Origin: Candidatus Nealsoniibacteriota bacterium
Lineage (GTDB): Bacteria; Planctomycetota; Planctomycetia; Pirellulales; Thermoguttaceae
Reading direction: 5' to 3'
DNA length: 39,210 nucleotides
Assembly: GCA_013202865.1 (NCBI GenBank)
Contig: JABMRB010001006.1
Coordinates: 1 to 39,210 of the forward strand
Shown here: positions 12,601-24,600 of the stretch, piece after piece
Layout of the letters: every line of letters begins with the position of its first letter
How positions within the stretch are numbered: position 1 is the first letter of the stretch
Program-made: the position numbers and the translations under genes
The notes under the pieces: model-generated
What the model was told of the DNA's origin: nothing
Database searches by the model: none
The model's input: only the letters and a program-made list of their open reading frames with translations

Positions 12601-15600
12601 TGAAATCGCCGCCATAGGCCGACCACTTGGTCACGCGCCCGGCCTCGGTGAAGGCGGGGCCGACGTACATCCCGCCGGACGTCGAATCGATCAACGACGC
12701 GACGAACAAGTCGCCGCCGACGATCTGCGGAGCCGCTGCCGTGGTGCTCTCTTCCGGGATACCGGCGGTTTCCACAAACTCCTGTCGCGCCCCCGGCGTG
12801 ATGCGGATAAAAGTGCCCGGCTGCCCGTCGCCCAGGGTGACGAAGCGATACCAGCGCTCGCTCATGCCCGCGGCCATGGTGAAGGCGGTTGTGTCGATCT
12901 GGCCATCGCCGTCGTAGTCGTTCCTGAAGACCTCGGCGCGGCCGGTGCCGCGGTCCACCAGATAGTCGCCGCTGCCGGTGATGGTCAGGTTGGTTAGATC
13001 GACGATCTGATCGCCCGGCGGCAGCGCCGGCGGCGTGGAAGCCCCGTAGGCGACGAAGATCTTGCCGGCACCCGGCGTGAGGATGGTGGTCACGGCGTTG
13101 GCACCCGGCGCACCGATGATAATGTCGTCCAGGCGATCGCCGTCCAGATCGATACCCGGCGTGGCCGGCAGGACGCCAAAAGCGTCGAATTCAAACTCGC
13201 CGCGGATCGCGGAGTTGGCGTCGGAGAGATACGCGTCGGTGCCGCGATCGGTGATCGAGAACAGCACGTAGGCCGTGCCGCGCTCGTCGAAGTCCAGCAG
13301 CATGTCGGAACCTACCGGCGTGAGTATCCGCATGGGTTCACCGACGAGCAGGTCGGCCACGCCGTCGGCGTTGAAGTCACCGGCGGTGGCGTGAAGTACG
13401 CCGCCGAAGGCCAGGCCCTCGGGGATGGCCCCTGCGTCCTCGCGATGCACGGTGACGTTGGCGTCGTCGCCGCGAATGACGGCCGTCTCCTCGCCCCAGT
13501 TGCTCCGGCCATAGAAAATCAGCAGACCACCCTCGCGAGTCAAGACATCGTCACGCCCTTCCTGGGTGCGGCCGACCGCGAAGTCGTCGTAGCCGTCCTG
13601 GTTCAGGTCACCCAGGGCCGCCACCGAGCCGCCGAGCGCGAAGTCTTGCACGATCAATTCGCTGGTCTGGTCGGCATTGATGAACAGCGGCCAGCCCAAA
13701 TTGATTGGGACCTCGCCTAGCGTGATGGAGTGGCCGCCGCCCGTACGGCCGGTAACGAGGTAGGCGCGGCCGATATGGGGCAGCGTGGCGTCGGTGAAGC
13801 TCACGTAGTCCGGATCGGTGAACAAGACGTCCTCCAGCCCGTCGCCGTTGACGTCGCCCGCCACCACCGCACGGACGTTCTGCCCGAGGTCGACGGTCGT
13901 GGCAATGTCGGCGTTGAGGAAATCCGCGGCCACGACTCCCCGATTGGAAGTGTCGGCCCAGAAGATCGCTTCCAAGTCCGTGGCGCTGTTGAACGTCTCG
14001 TTGCCAACGGCGTCCTCGGCCCGCCATAGAGCCTGCCCGGAGAAGACGTAGCCGTTGATTAATCCGTCGGGATAGGTCAACAGCAGGTCGGCCAGCCGGT
14101 CGTCGTCCCAGTTGAGCACGGCCATGTCCGAAACGGCGCGGACCAGACTGCCGCCGTTGGGGATGGTCAAATCGCGCACCCGGTTCTGGTCCTCGGCCTT
14201 CACGACCTCGGTAATCCAGTCGAGGTCGACGTAGCCGGGCATTTCCAATCCGCTGGCACCGCCGCCCATGATCACGGTAATGACCGCGTCCACACCGCCC
14301 TCGCCGTCCTTGCGGATGAATACCAGGTCGGTCTTGCCGTCCCCGCTCACGTCGCCCATACGCATGGCCGGGCGGCCTACGTCGGCATCGATGATGAAGT
14401 CCGCCTCGTCGCGCACATCGGTGACGTCGTCCAACTTCACGGGCCCCAGCAGCACGTAGGCGGCATCTTGCCCGTAGACCAACAGGTCGCTGCGGCGATC
14501 CCCGTTGAAGTCGTACAGATCGACCACGCCGGAGAGTGCTTCCTCCTCATTGCTGCCGCGCAGGGCGAAGGCGTCGCGGGCCGCCGGATTCGCTTCCGCG
14601 GCCACGTTGATACCCGGCACGTCGCGCGGTCCGAAGTCGGGCGCGATGGGCGTTGCCAGTTCGAGGCGGTAGAGGTCGGGCTCGGGCTCATCGGCATCGA
14701 CCTCTTCTGCACCGGCTTGCACCGGTCCGAGGTTGTCGCCCTCGTAGAGACGCAAGGCGTCGCCGGCCGGACCGGCAGAAGCCAGACGCGTGTAGGTCAC
14801 GCCACCCTGTTCGAAGCTCCCCAAGGGACCGAACAGCAAGGCCTGCGGATCGACCGTACCCGGGTCGGTATAGGCGGCGCGGCCCGGCTCGATGATCATC
14901 TCGGCGGCCGTATCCATCCGCGTCTCGACGTCGACGCGGCTCTCGCGCACCTCCGTTTCGGCGTCGACGATCCGGGCACCTAAGTGTATCGCCAGCACCT
15001 GATGCTCCAGCGTATCGCGCGTGTTCAAGCGGCTACTCTCGAGCAGCACGGCGGCACCCAGATCGGCCGCGCCGTCGCCGTTAAAATCGCCGATGGGGCG
15101 GAAGCTCCCCTGTGGCAGGTCGATGGCATCACCGCTGAGAAGCAGACTGTCGAGCGTAACCGTGCCCGTCAACTCGCTGTCGCCGAAGATGACGTAACCG
15201 CTGCCGGCGCCGGTGACCAGCAGGTCGGTCGTGCCGTCGGCGTCCACGTCCCCGGCATCGTGTACCCGCGCATCGGTGCCGAAGCCGCCGGTTATCGTGG
15301 CTTGCAAGCCGGGCCCGGCCAGGGCGGCGCTGCCGGAGTAGATATTGACCTGTCCAAAACTGGCGACGGCGAAATCGGCGCGACCGTCACGGTTGAAGTC
15401 GCCTGCGCCGTTGACCGCCCCCACACCGCTGAAGTCGAAGGCGGCGTCGCCGGTGAAGACATGCGTGTCGCCGTCCGTCTGGATCACCCATTGCTCGCGC
15501 GGACGTCCGGAGAAGACCAAGGTCTGTCCCGCGCCGGAAACGACCAGATCGTCCCGCCCCGTGCCCGACGTCTCGTCCATCTGCACGAGGTCGGTCAAGG

Positions 15601-18600
15601 GGATGAATGCGTAATTGGTGCCGCCGGCCGGATCCCAAAGGAATCCGACGTGGCCAAAGTCGTCGGCCTTCTGGAAGTACTCCACCTCGAAGTCGTGGTA
15701 GCCCTCGCTGAGCGTCGTCACCCCTTCGGTGATGTTCCATTGTGTCAAGTCGAATTCTTCCGGGCCGCCGAACTCGTCGTGGATGTTTGTCACCGAGACG
15801 TCGTCGGGATTCCATCCGTCGTAGTCGAGGTCTTCGCTCTTGGCCTCGTGCAGGATGATCGTGTACGCGGCGTCGCCGTCGCTCGTCGGGTTGGCCATCC
15901 CGGTAACGATCACCGGTTGCGGCGTCTGCCAGTCATCCGGAGTGAAAACTATCCCCTCTAGGGAGACGGTTCCTTCGACGTTGTTGCTGGAGGACAATTT
16001 GATGCTGACGTCTGCAACGGGCTGCGTGAAGAGGCGAACCGTGAAGGTGGCCGTGCCGCCAGACTCCGTGGTTACAAGTCCCAGAACGGGATCGACCGCA
16101 AAACCCGGGCCCTCATCATCCCTATTGACCACCGAGACGTCGTCGGCCTCCAGCGCGTCGTACGCATCGTCGGCGCTGAAGGCGGGACCCGTGACGATTG
16201 TGTAGTCGATGTCGCCGTCGACTTCCTCATCGTCCGCCGCGGTGACGATCACCGTCTGCGGCACGTTCCAGTCGTCGCGGGTGAAGGTCAGACTGGCGAC
16301 CGAAAGGGTGCCTTCGGTCGTATCGCTGGAGGAGAGCGGGAGGATCACGTTTGCTGTCGGCGGCGCGGTCAGGCGGACCGTGAATGCGGTTGCGCCGCCG
16401 AGTTCCGTGGTCACGTGGCCTGAGATGGGATCGACCACAAACCCCGGGATATCCTCACTGCCGGCCGGGTGATTGGCCGCCAAGATCGTCCCGCCGTCGA
16501 TGGACAGGCGGTGGCCGTCGTCGCTGACCAGGGCAAAGCCGACCGGTCCCGACTCCGCCTCGCCCGGCGGGTCGAAGTAGAGCTGGCCTCGCCAACGCAC
16601 CGCGAAGTTCTGCTTGAACTCCGGCAGCGTCGTGCCGCCCTCATTGCCATCGGTGAACCCGGCGACCGGATCGACCCACATGCCGCCGGTGACAATACCC
16701 GTATCCAGTCCCGTGAGCGTAGCGCCGAAACCCCGGGCGGGGACAAGCTGACCGGGGCTCGTGATTTCGGCGGGCAAGCCGTCAGCACTGTTGAAGTTGG
16801 TGGCGAACACGGCCGTGCTTTGGCCGTCCGCGGCGTTGACTTTCACGCGTAGATTATCCAACCCCCAGGACTCGTTGGCCCCACCACCGTAGCCGGCGCC
16901 CGTAGCGTAGATGCGGACCTCGACGTTACCGTCCGTATGGGCAATGCCGCGCAGCGCTCCGGCGCCGGTGAGGTCGTAGAGCGAGTCGTTCGCCGTGCCG
17001 AAACCCAAGTCCGTGCCCGAATGCAACGTCGCGTCGGCGGACGGGATGTAGCTTTGCGAGAGGCCGTCGATATTGGAGAACGACTCATCGAACACCACCA
17101 GCCCGTCGACCTCCACGCGCAAGTGGTCCGGCCCGTCGGTCGGATTGTCGCCGTCCCACGAGTCGATGATCGCTAACACGAACTCGAGGTCCAGGCTCAC
17201 GTGCTCCGGCAGGTCGGCAAGCTGGAGCACAGTCGCCTCACCTGCAGCGGCCGCGTTGTGTAGGAAGTTGCCGTCAACGAAGCTGGGCATGCGGTCGAAG
17301 ACACTGGTGTCAGCGTAGTTGTAGTAGTCGCCCATCAGGCCTTCGGCAGAGACGGCCGCGATGTTACCCGCCCCGGCGGCGTCGACGATTGCCATACCGG
17401 CGATCGGAATGAACAGATCCCTGTCGGTTGTGATGTCCAGCACACCCCGGGCGTCGCGGAACAGCACGTGGTCAGGCACCACTTCCTTGGTAGCACTGCC
17501 CGGCAGGCGCCAGCTCAGCGTCACGCCGGCGGCGCCGTAGTTTTCGAACATGGCCACGCGGATATTCTGATAGCCCGAGTCGAGATAGACGGTCGCGGAT
17601 TGCTCCAAGTCGGCGTGCAGACCGTCGTTGTCGATGATCGTCTCGCCGCCGATGGTCAACCGGCTGCCGTCGTCGCTGCGCAGATAGAACGTATAGTTGC
17701 CGGCCTGCTCGATGTAGATCTGGCCGGTCCAGCGTACGGCAAAGCGGTCGTTCAGTTCGGAGAACCCGGCAAAGCCGGGGCCGAGGGTGACGGGGTAGGC
17801 GATCTGCGCATCCGTACGCGTGTGCAAAGGAGACAGCAGGTCGAAGTCGATCAGATCCAGATCCGTCGACGGCACACCGACCGGTAGCACGAAGTACTCG
17901 CCCACCAGACCGCTGTCGGCCCCTTCCAGAGCGTCGCTGCTCCAATCGTCGCGGCCGAACAGGACGTACACGCCCTGCTTGTCCATTTCCGTGAACTTGG
18001 TCACCGAGATCGCCACGTCGTCGAAGCCGTCGCCGTCGAGGTCGCCGGCCGGGGCGATGATGCTGCGGTCGACCAGCGTGCCGCCGAGAATGGGGGCCGG
18101 CAGTTCCAGGGTCACCGCCGGCACAGCCGCGTTGAGATTCAATCCGTCGGCCGAGCCGAAAGCGATCCGCGCGAACGTGCGAGGGTTATCCGGATCGGCC
18201 AGATTGAACACGCTGTCTTGCACCGAGACAATGGCGTCCTCGTAGCCGTCGCCGTTGATGTCACCCAGGCCGATCATCACCGGCTGGCCGGAGAGCTCGA
18301 CGGCCGAGAACGTCTGGCTCGCCTCACTACCTGGCACGTGCAGGGTCAGCCCCAAGGTGCCGGCGAACTTGATGCGGTATTCGCCAGTGTCGTCGGCAGT
18401 GGGGGACCCTGTGCCGTAACGAACGATCAGGCGGTCCGAGCCGCCCATCACGCTCGGCATGTTATAGTCAGGCATGAGCGTGCCGTGCGCCAGATTGGGC
18501 GACAGGTCGCGGACCTGTTTGCCGTCGTGCAGCAGGTCGACGTCGACTTGCTCCTCGAACCGCCAGTAGCCTTGCAACCCCGTCTCGTCGCCTTCGAGGA

Positions 18601-21600
18601 CACGGTTGTAGCGGTCGGCGATCTCGGTCGCAGTCAGGGCCTCGTCCCATACCCGCACTTCGTCGATACGGCCCTTGAAACGCTGGCTTGTACTGCCCTG
18701 GCGGCCGGCGATCTGCAATTCGTTCTTCGCCGGGTCGGCGTCGCCCACGGTATCGAAGCCGATGTTCGGCAATGTGTGTGCCACGGCGCCGTTGATGTAG
18801 GTGGTCACCTTGCCCTCGTCGAACACCACGGCTACGTGGGTCCACACTTCCTCCGGCGCCACGGCCCCCGTGTCGTGCCACGCCCAACCCCCGCCGCCGG
18901 ACTTCGCGAACGCGAACTGGATCGAGCCGTCGCCGAAGCGGGCGACCTCGTACTCTCCTTCCTTGTTAATGATGATGCCAGTGCTGTCGCTGTCCTCGGC
19001 CGGTCTGATCCAGGCCTCCATGCTGAGGTGCTTAGCCATCGTCAGCGCGGCGCGGCCGGGTACGCTGACGTACTGGGTGATGCCGTCGAACTCCATCGAC
19101 AGACCTCGCTCGGCTCCGCTACGGGCCGCAAGCTGGTCGGTGACGTGCAGCAGGTAGTAGTCGGGCACGCCGGAAAAACGCTCGCGCGGCACGAGACTGA
19201 TACCGTCGCCCGGATCGCTGTCTTCGGCCGGGAACAGGTAGGCAATCAGCCGGTCGTCCGTCTCCTGCACGCCGCCTTCGACCGACAGCAAGGTCACGAC
19301 GGAGATCATGCCGTTGTCCAACACGGCCCCGGCCGCGTCGCCAAATTGCTGCATGGCTTCCGGCGCGGGGATGATGTACCAGTCGGCGTTGTCGCCCAAG
19401 TGGAAATTGAGGTGATCTACCATCGTGCCCGCCCGCATCGCCGGCAAGGTGGCGGCGAAGGGGGAGAAATCGTTGCGGCTCGGGACACCGCCCACCGTGT
19501 TGAACTCGAAACGGTCCGGCTCCAGCAGACGGTTGCCCGCCAGCAGGTCGGCACCGGGCCCGCCGCTGATCTCGTCGTCGCCGCCGCCCCCCATGATCAG
19601 GTCGGCGCCGTCGCCGCCGTAGATGACGTCGTCGTAGGCGCCGCCGAAGAGCCTGTCGTTGCCGTCACCGCCGTAAATCTCCAGGCTGGCGATGGCCGCC
19701 CGCTGCTGCTTGTCGCCCGGGTCGATCCCCCATTCGCTCACCACGCCGGGGTACATGTACTCCGAGTCGCCATGCACCACGTCGTCGCCGGCACGCGTGT
19801 CGATCACGGTGTGCTCGACGCTAACCGTTTGGTAGAAGGCAAACCCCTGCAGGAAGACGGGCTGACCGCTGATCAACGGTGCAAACTTGAGCTGTTCCAG
19901 CGCCGTGTTCGGCTGGCTGTCGACGAGTTCCTCGGCGCGGAACTCCAACTGGGCGCCGGGTGCCACCAAACGCATCACGCCATCGGGGAACTCGACCACG
20001 ATCTGACCTTCGGCGGCCGTGCCTTCGAAGACGGCGTCCATCGCCGCCACCAGATCCACTGCCAGGTCGCTGATGTTGTTGTTGGCCGTGCCGGCGGGCT
20101 GCACGATGACCTGCCGCGTAACCAGCGTGCCGTCGCCGCCGATCCAGGTCAGCTCGAACACGGCCGGACGTTCCAGTTGTCCGTTTTCCACGGCCCGGGA
20201 GTCGGCCGTGATCGCCTCGCCGTCCGGGGCGAAGCGCTGGTTGGCCGTATCCCATTGCAAGGACGTGAATTCGTAGCGGTGCAGGAAGCGGTTCCAGCGG
20301 ATCGCCACGCTGTCGGGCACAGGCCGGCCCAGACGATCGTAGTCGCCGCCGAGGAAGAGCACCCGGTCTTCCCCCGAGCCGCCGTCGAAGCGGTCGGTGA
20401 GCGTGGGAATGAACGTATCGGTCGTGCCCTTGATGAAGGGCAAACCGTCGGTGAGGATCTGGAACGTGTCGTCGCCCTCGCCGCCGAAGAGCAGGTCCTC
20501 GGCCTGGCGGTCGAAGCCGCCGGTGAGCACGTCGTTGCCGGCCTGACCGAAGATCCAATCTTCGCCCGCCCCGCCTTGCAGGCGGTCGTGGCCGCTGCCG
20601 CCGAGAATCACGTCGCGGCGGACCAGCTCGGTACGCGTGGTGAAGCTCTGCTCGAGCGGCTCTTCGGCGTCGATCTGCAAGGTCAGATCGTAAACGGTGG
20701 GCACGCTGTTGTTCGTCGAGACCTTCAGCAGGTACTCGCCCGCGGCAAGGTCCGGGATCTCCAGCACGCCTTGACGCTTGCCGGAAAGATCCAGCACCAG
20801 ATAGCCCAGGTAGCGTCGCTCGTCCAGCGTCTCGGTCGCGGGATCGTCACCGATGCCCACGTGGGCTACCAATTCGTAACGGGCCGGCGCACCGAGGCTC
20901 CGCACGCGCACGAAATAGTCACCCACATCCTTGGCGTTCAGGTCGAGCGTGAGCGTCACGTCGGCCGTCTTATCTGCCTTGCCAAGAGAGTTCCCGTCCG
21001 CGTCGAACAGTTCCAACTCCAGGGTGTCGATGTTGGCTAGATCGGCAACCATGCTGATGCGATCGTCTTCACCGCCCGGCTCGGTCAGCCTGAAGCGGAA
21101 CCAGTCCAGGTCGCCCAGGTCTTCGACGTCTTCGGGGTCGGGGCCGCGGCCGATGGTCAAGCCGCGCACTCGGAAGACGTTCTGGATCGATTGCTCGTCC
21201 TCGAAGACGTGGGCCGTTTCGCGGGTGTCGTTGCCGGCCTCGGCTTCCAGGCTGTCCTGCGACACCAAGGTGGCATAATCGCCCACACCGGTGGTTGAGC
21301 CGTCGCCTTCGACGCGATACAACTCCAGGGTCATGCCGTCCAGGTCCGAGGTGCTGCCGGCCAGGATCTGGGCGTCCGTCGCGGCGTCCGAGGCCAGCGT
21401 GAATCGGTACCAGTCCACGTCTTCCGGGTTGTCCAGCGTAAGACCCTTGAGCTTGATGCTCTGATCCAGCCCCGACGGTTCACCGACTCGGTATGCGTAG
21501 TCGGCCAGATCGTTGCGCGTGCCCAAGTCGGCTATGTCCACCAGGATGGTGTTGCCGCTGGCGATCTTGACGATGTCGTCGCCCGGGCCCGCATCGATCC

Positions 21601-24600
21601 AGACGGTGCGCTGCACGGTCGGGCCGACGTAGATCTGGTCGTTGCCCCCGAGGGCATCCACCAGGATCACCTCGAAGTCGGCCTCGGGCGGCAGCAGGCT
21701 CTCCTCCAACTTCAGACGGTCGAAGGTCAGGGAGGCCAACTCATGCTGTCGGGCGAGCTTCTCCTCGGCGGTCAAGGTGGCAGGGTCCTGGTAAGGCACC
21801 AAGGTATCGGCGTCATGGCCGAGCAACGCCGATTCGGCGTTCACTACCTGCTCGATGTCGAAGCTCAGATCCTCCGGGTTCCAGACCGGATTGCCGTCCT
21901 CGTCGGTGGCGTCGAAGTCCAGTTTCAATAGAGCGGCGAAGCTGTAGTCGCCCTGGTTGTCGGTCAGCCGCGTGACGACGTGCTTATCGCGTAGCGGGCC
22001 CGGCTCGGTGACGTAGTCCACGGTGATCACGTCGTCGGTGCCGCTGCCGCTGACGTACCAGACCTGGCCGGTTTCGCGAGCGTACTGCTTCCACTCTTCG
22101 CCCAGCACGCCGCCGTCGAGCGACTCGAACAGGCTGCCGTCGGCACGGAACAGCTTGTCGTCGCCGCCGTTGCCGAACAGGAATCCCACCGTGGTGCCGC
22201 CGTAGAGCTCGTCGTCTTCTTCGGAGCCGAGCATGCGGTCCAAGCCGGTCTGCTCTAGCGTGTAGAGTACGTCGGTGCCGGTCACGTCGTTGAGTCCGTC
22301 GCCGTCCAAATCGCCGTTGTTGTCCCACAGCACGCCGTTGGCGTCCACATAGACGCCGAAGTGGCGCATCCGCAGGGTCAGCGTGGCATCGTTAGCCGTC
22401 GAGGAGAGCGTGAAGTGCTCGCCACCGAGAAGGACCGTACCGGCGGTGACCAAACCCGCAAGCGGCGTGGCGGCGATCTTGGTGTTGATCGCCGTGACGA
22501 GTTCAGCGAGCGTGGTGAATCCAGCCGTCTCGGCAGCCGTCACCGAAATGGACACTTCATCTCCGCCGTCGAGTTGCAAGGCGAAGTGCATGTCGCTACG
22601 GAGTCGGCCGTCGTCGGGTGCGGGAGCGTAACCCTGCAATTCGGCCGCGGTGGTGGGCGTGCTGGTGGCGGTCTGGTCCTTCAGTAGATGCAGTTGGGAG
22701 ATGATCGGGTTCGGGTCGCGCGTCCAGGCGAAGAGTTGGTTCTCGCCGGGCCCGCCGATCAGGTCGTCGGCACCCTGGCCGCCGAAGATCACGTCCCGCT
22801 CGCCGGGCGCGCCCGTGGTGCCGCTATTGCCCCACAGGCGGTCGTCGCCGCCGAAGCCGTAGATCAGATCGCTGCCGTTGCCGCCGTCGATGCGGTCGCG
22901 GGCCTCGGAGCCCAGCAAGGTGTCGTGGCCGGGGCCGCCGTCGAGCACACCTGCGTAGTCGTCGCTGCGGGCGATCAGATCGCCCAGGTCGAGCTTCTCG
23001 ACCGGCTCGCCCGCAAGGTCGAGGCCGTCGCCTTGGCGGAACTCGATGCGGTCGTCGCCCGAGAGCCCGGCAATGCGGATCTGCTCGACCAGCGGCGTGT
23101 TCAGGCTGCCGTCCGGGTTGGCCGGCTTGCGCCATGGCAGGTAGATGTCGCGTCTGGGGCCGGCGCCGTCGTAGTCGAGGTGCAGGATGCCTTGCTCGCG
23201 GCCGTCGGTGCGGCCCGCGGCGGTCTGGCCGATCAGAATCGTGTCGTTCACCACCGGCGTGCCCAGCACCAACAGGATGTCGGTGGCGTTGTCGTCCGTG
23301 ATGTCGCCGCGAAGGTCGTTGCCGTAGTGGCCGTCGATGGTGTCGCCGAACTCCGTGTACAGGTAGCTTACGTCGCCGATGATCAGATCGATACCGCCGC
23401 CGCCGTAGAGTGTATCGATGCCGTCCTGTCCCTCGAGCCAGTCGGTATCGCCGCCGCCCCAAATCAGGTCGCCGCCGCCGCCGCCGAAGACCTGATCCTC
23501 GCCCGTGCCGCCGTGGATCTCGTCGGGGGCGCCGCCGGTGTCGGCAAGCTCGTTCCGGGCGTAAAGCGGACCGAAGAGATAATCGCCGTGCAAGTAGTCG
23601 TTGCCGCCGTCACCAATCAAGAGATCCTGGCGAACGTTCCCGTAGATCCAGTCGCCGCCGGACCCGCCGTGCAACTCGTCGCCACGAAGCAGGTACTCGT
23701 TGGCCAGTTCCGCCGGGCCGGAGGAGACGGTCTCCTGCGCCCAGGCGTAGAGGAAGTCGATGCCGTCGCCGCCGAAGAGTCGCTGGCCGGTGGTCCGCAG
23801 CACCTTGCCGTCGTCGACACGGACGGTCACCGGCACGTCGAGTCCCGTCGGTCCGCCGAACAGGTAGTCGCTGCCGCCGTCGCCGTAGAGCACGTCCACG
23901 CCGTCGTCGCCGCGGAGATTGTCGGCGTTGGCACCACCCCGGACGATATCGTGGCCGGCGCCGCCTTCCACCTCGTCGTTGTTCACGCCGCCGTCGAGGT
24001 AGTCGTTGCCACTGCCGCCGCGGAGGAAGTCCACCGCCCCGCCGCCGAAGATCAAGTCGTCACCCGCACCGCCGTCGATGATATCGTTCATATCGGCGAT
24101 GTTGATGTCCAGGTTGCCCTTGATGTCGTTGAACACGGCGGGCAGGTCGGCGCGGTCTCGCGTGCTGACCCCGTCGTCCATGAACGTGCCGCCGATCGAC
24201 TGACCGAGCAGCGCCGCCGGGGTGATCCGCGGCGGGACGAAATCGGTGGGATAGATGATCTCGTTGGCGTCCCAGGCGGTCGGATTAGTGAAACTGTTCG
24301 GATCGTTGACGTCCATCCCCACCAGGCGGATGTCTACCAGGCCACCCATGATCAGGTCACGGTCAGCCTGTCCCAAGATCGTATCGTCGCCCAGCCCGCC
24401 AATGATCACGTCGTCGCCGGATCCGCCGTAGAGCCAGTCGTCGTCGTCGCCGCCGTCGATCCGGTCGTGGCCGGTGCCGCCGTAGATCGTATCGTCGTTG
24501 TTCTCGCCTTCGATGTCGTCGTTGCCGGCTTCGCCATAGATCGTATCGAAACCGTCGCCGGCGACAATCACGTCGTTGCCGCCGCCGGCGTGGATGACGT

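Noticed and set aside
18218-21040. 940-aa plus-strand ORF
   Set aside because: Antisense shadow ORF over LamG/PPC/RTX coding sequence; His/Val/Ala-rich, no motif.
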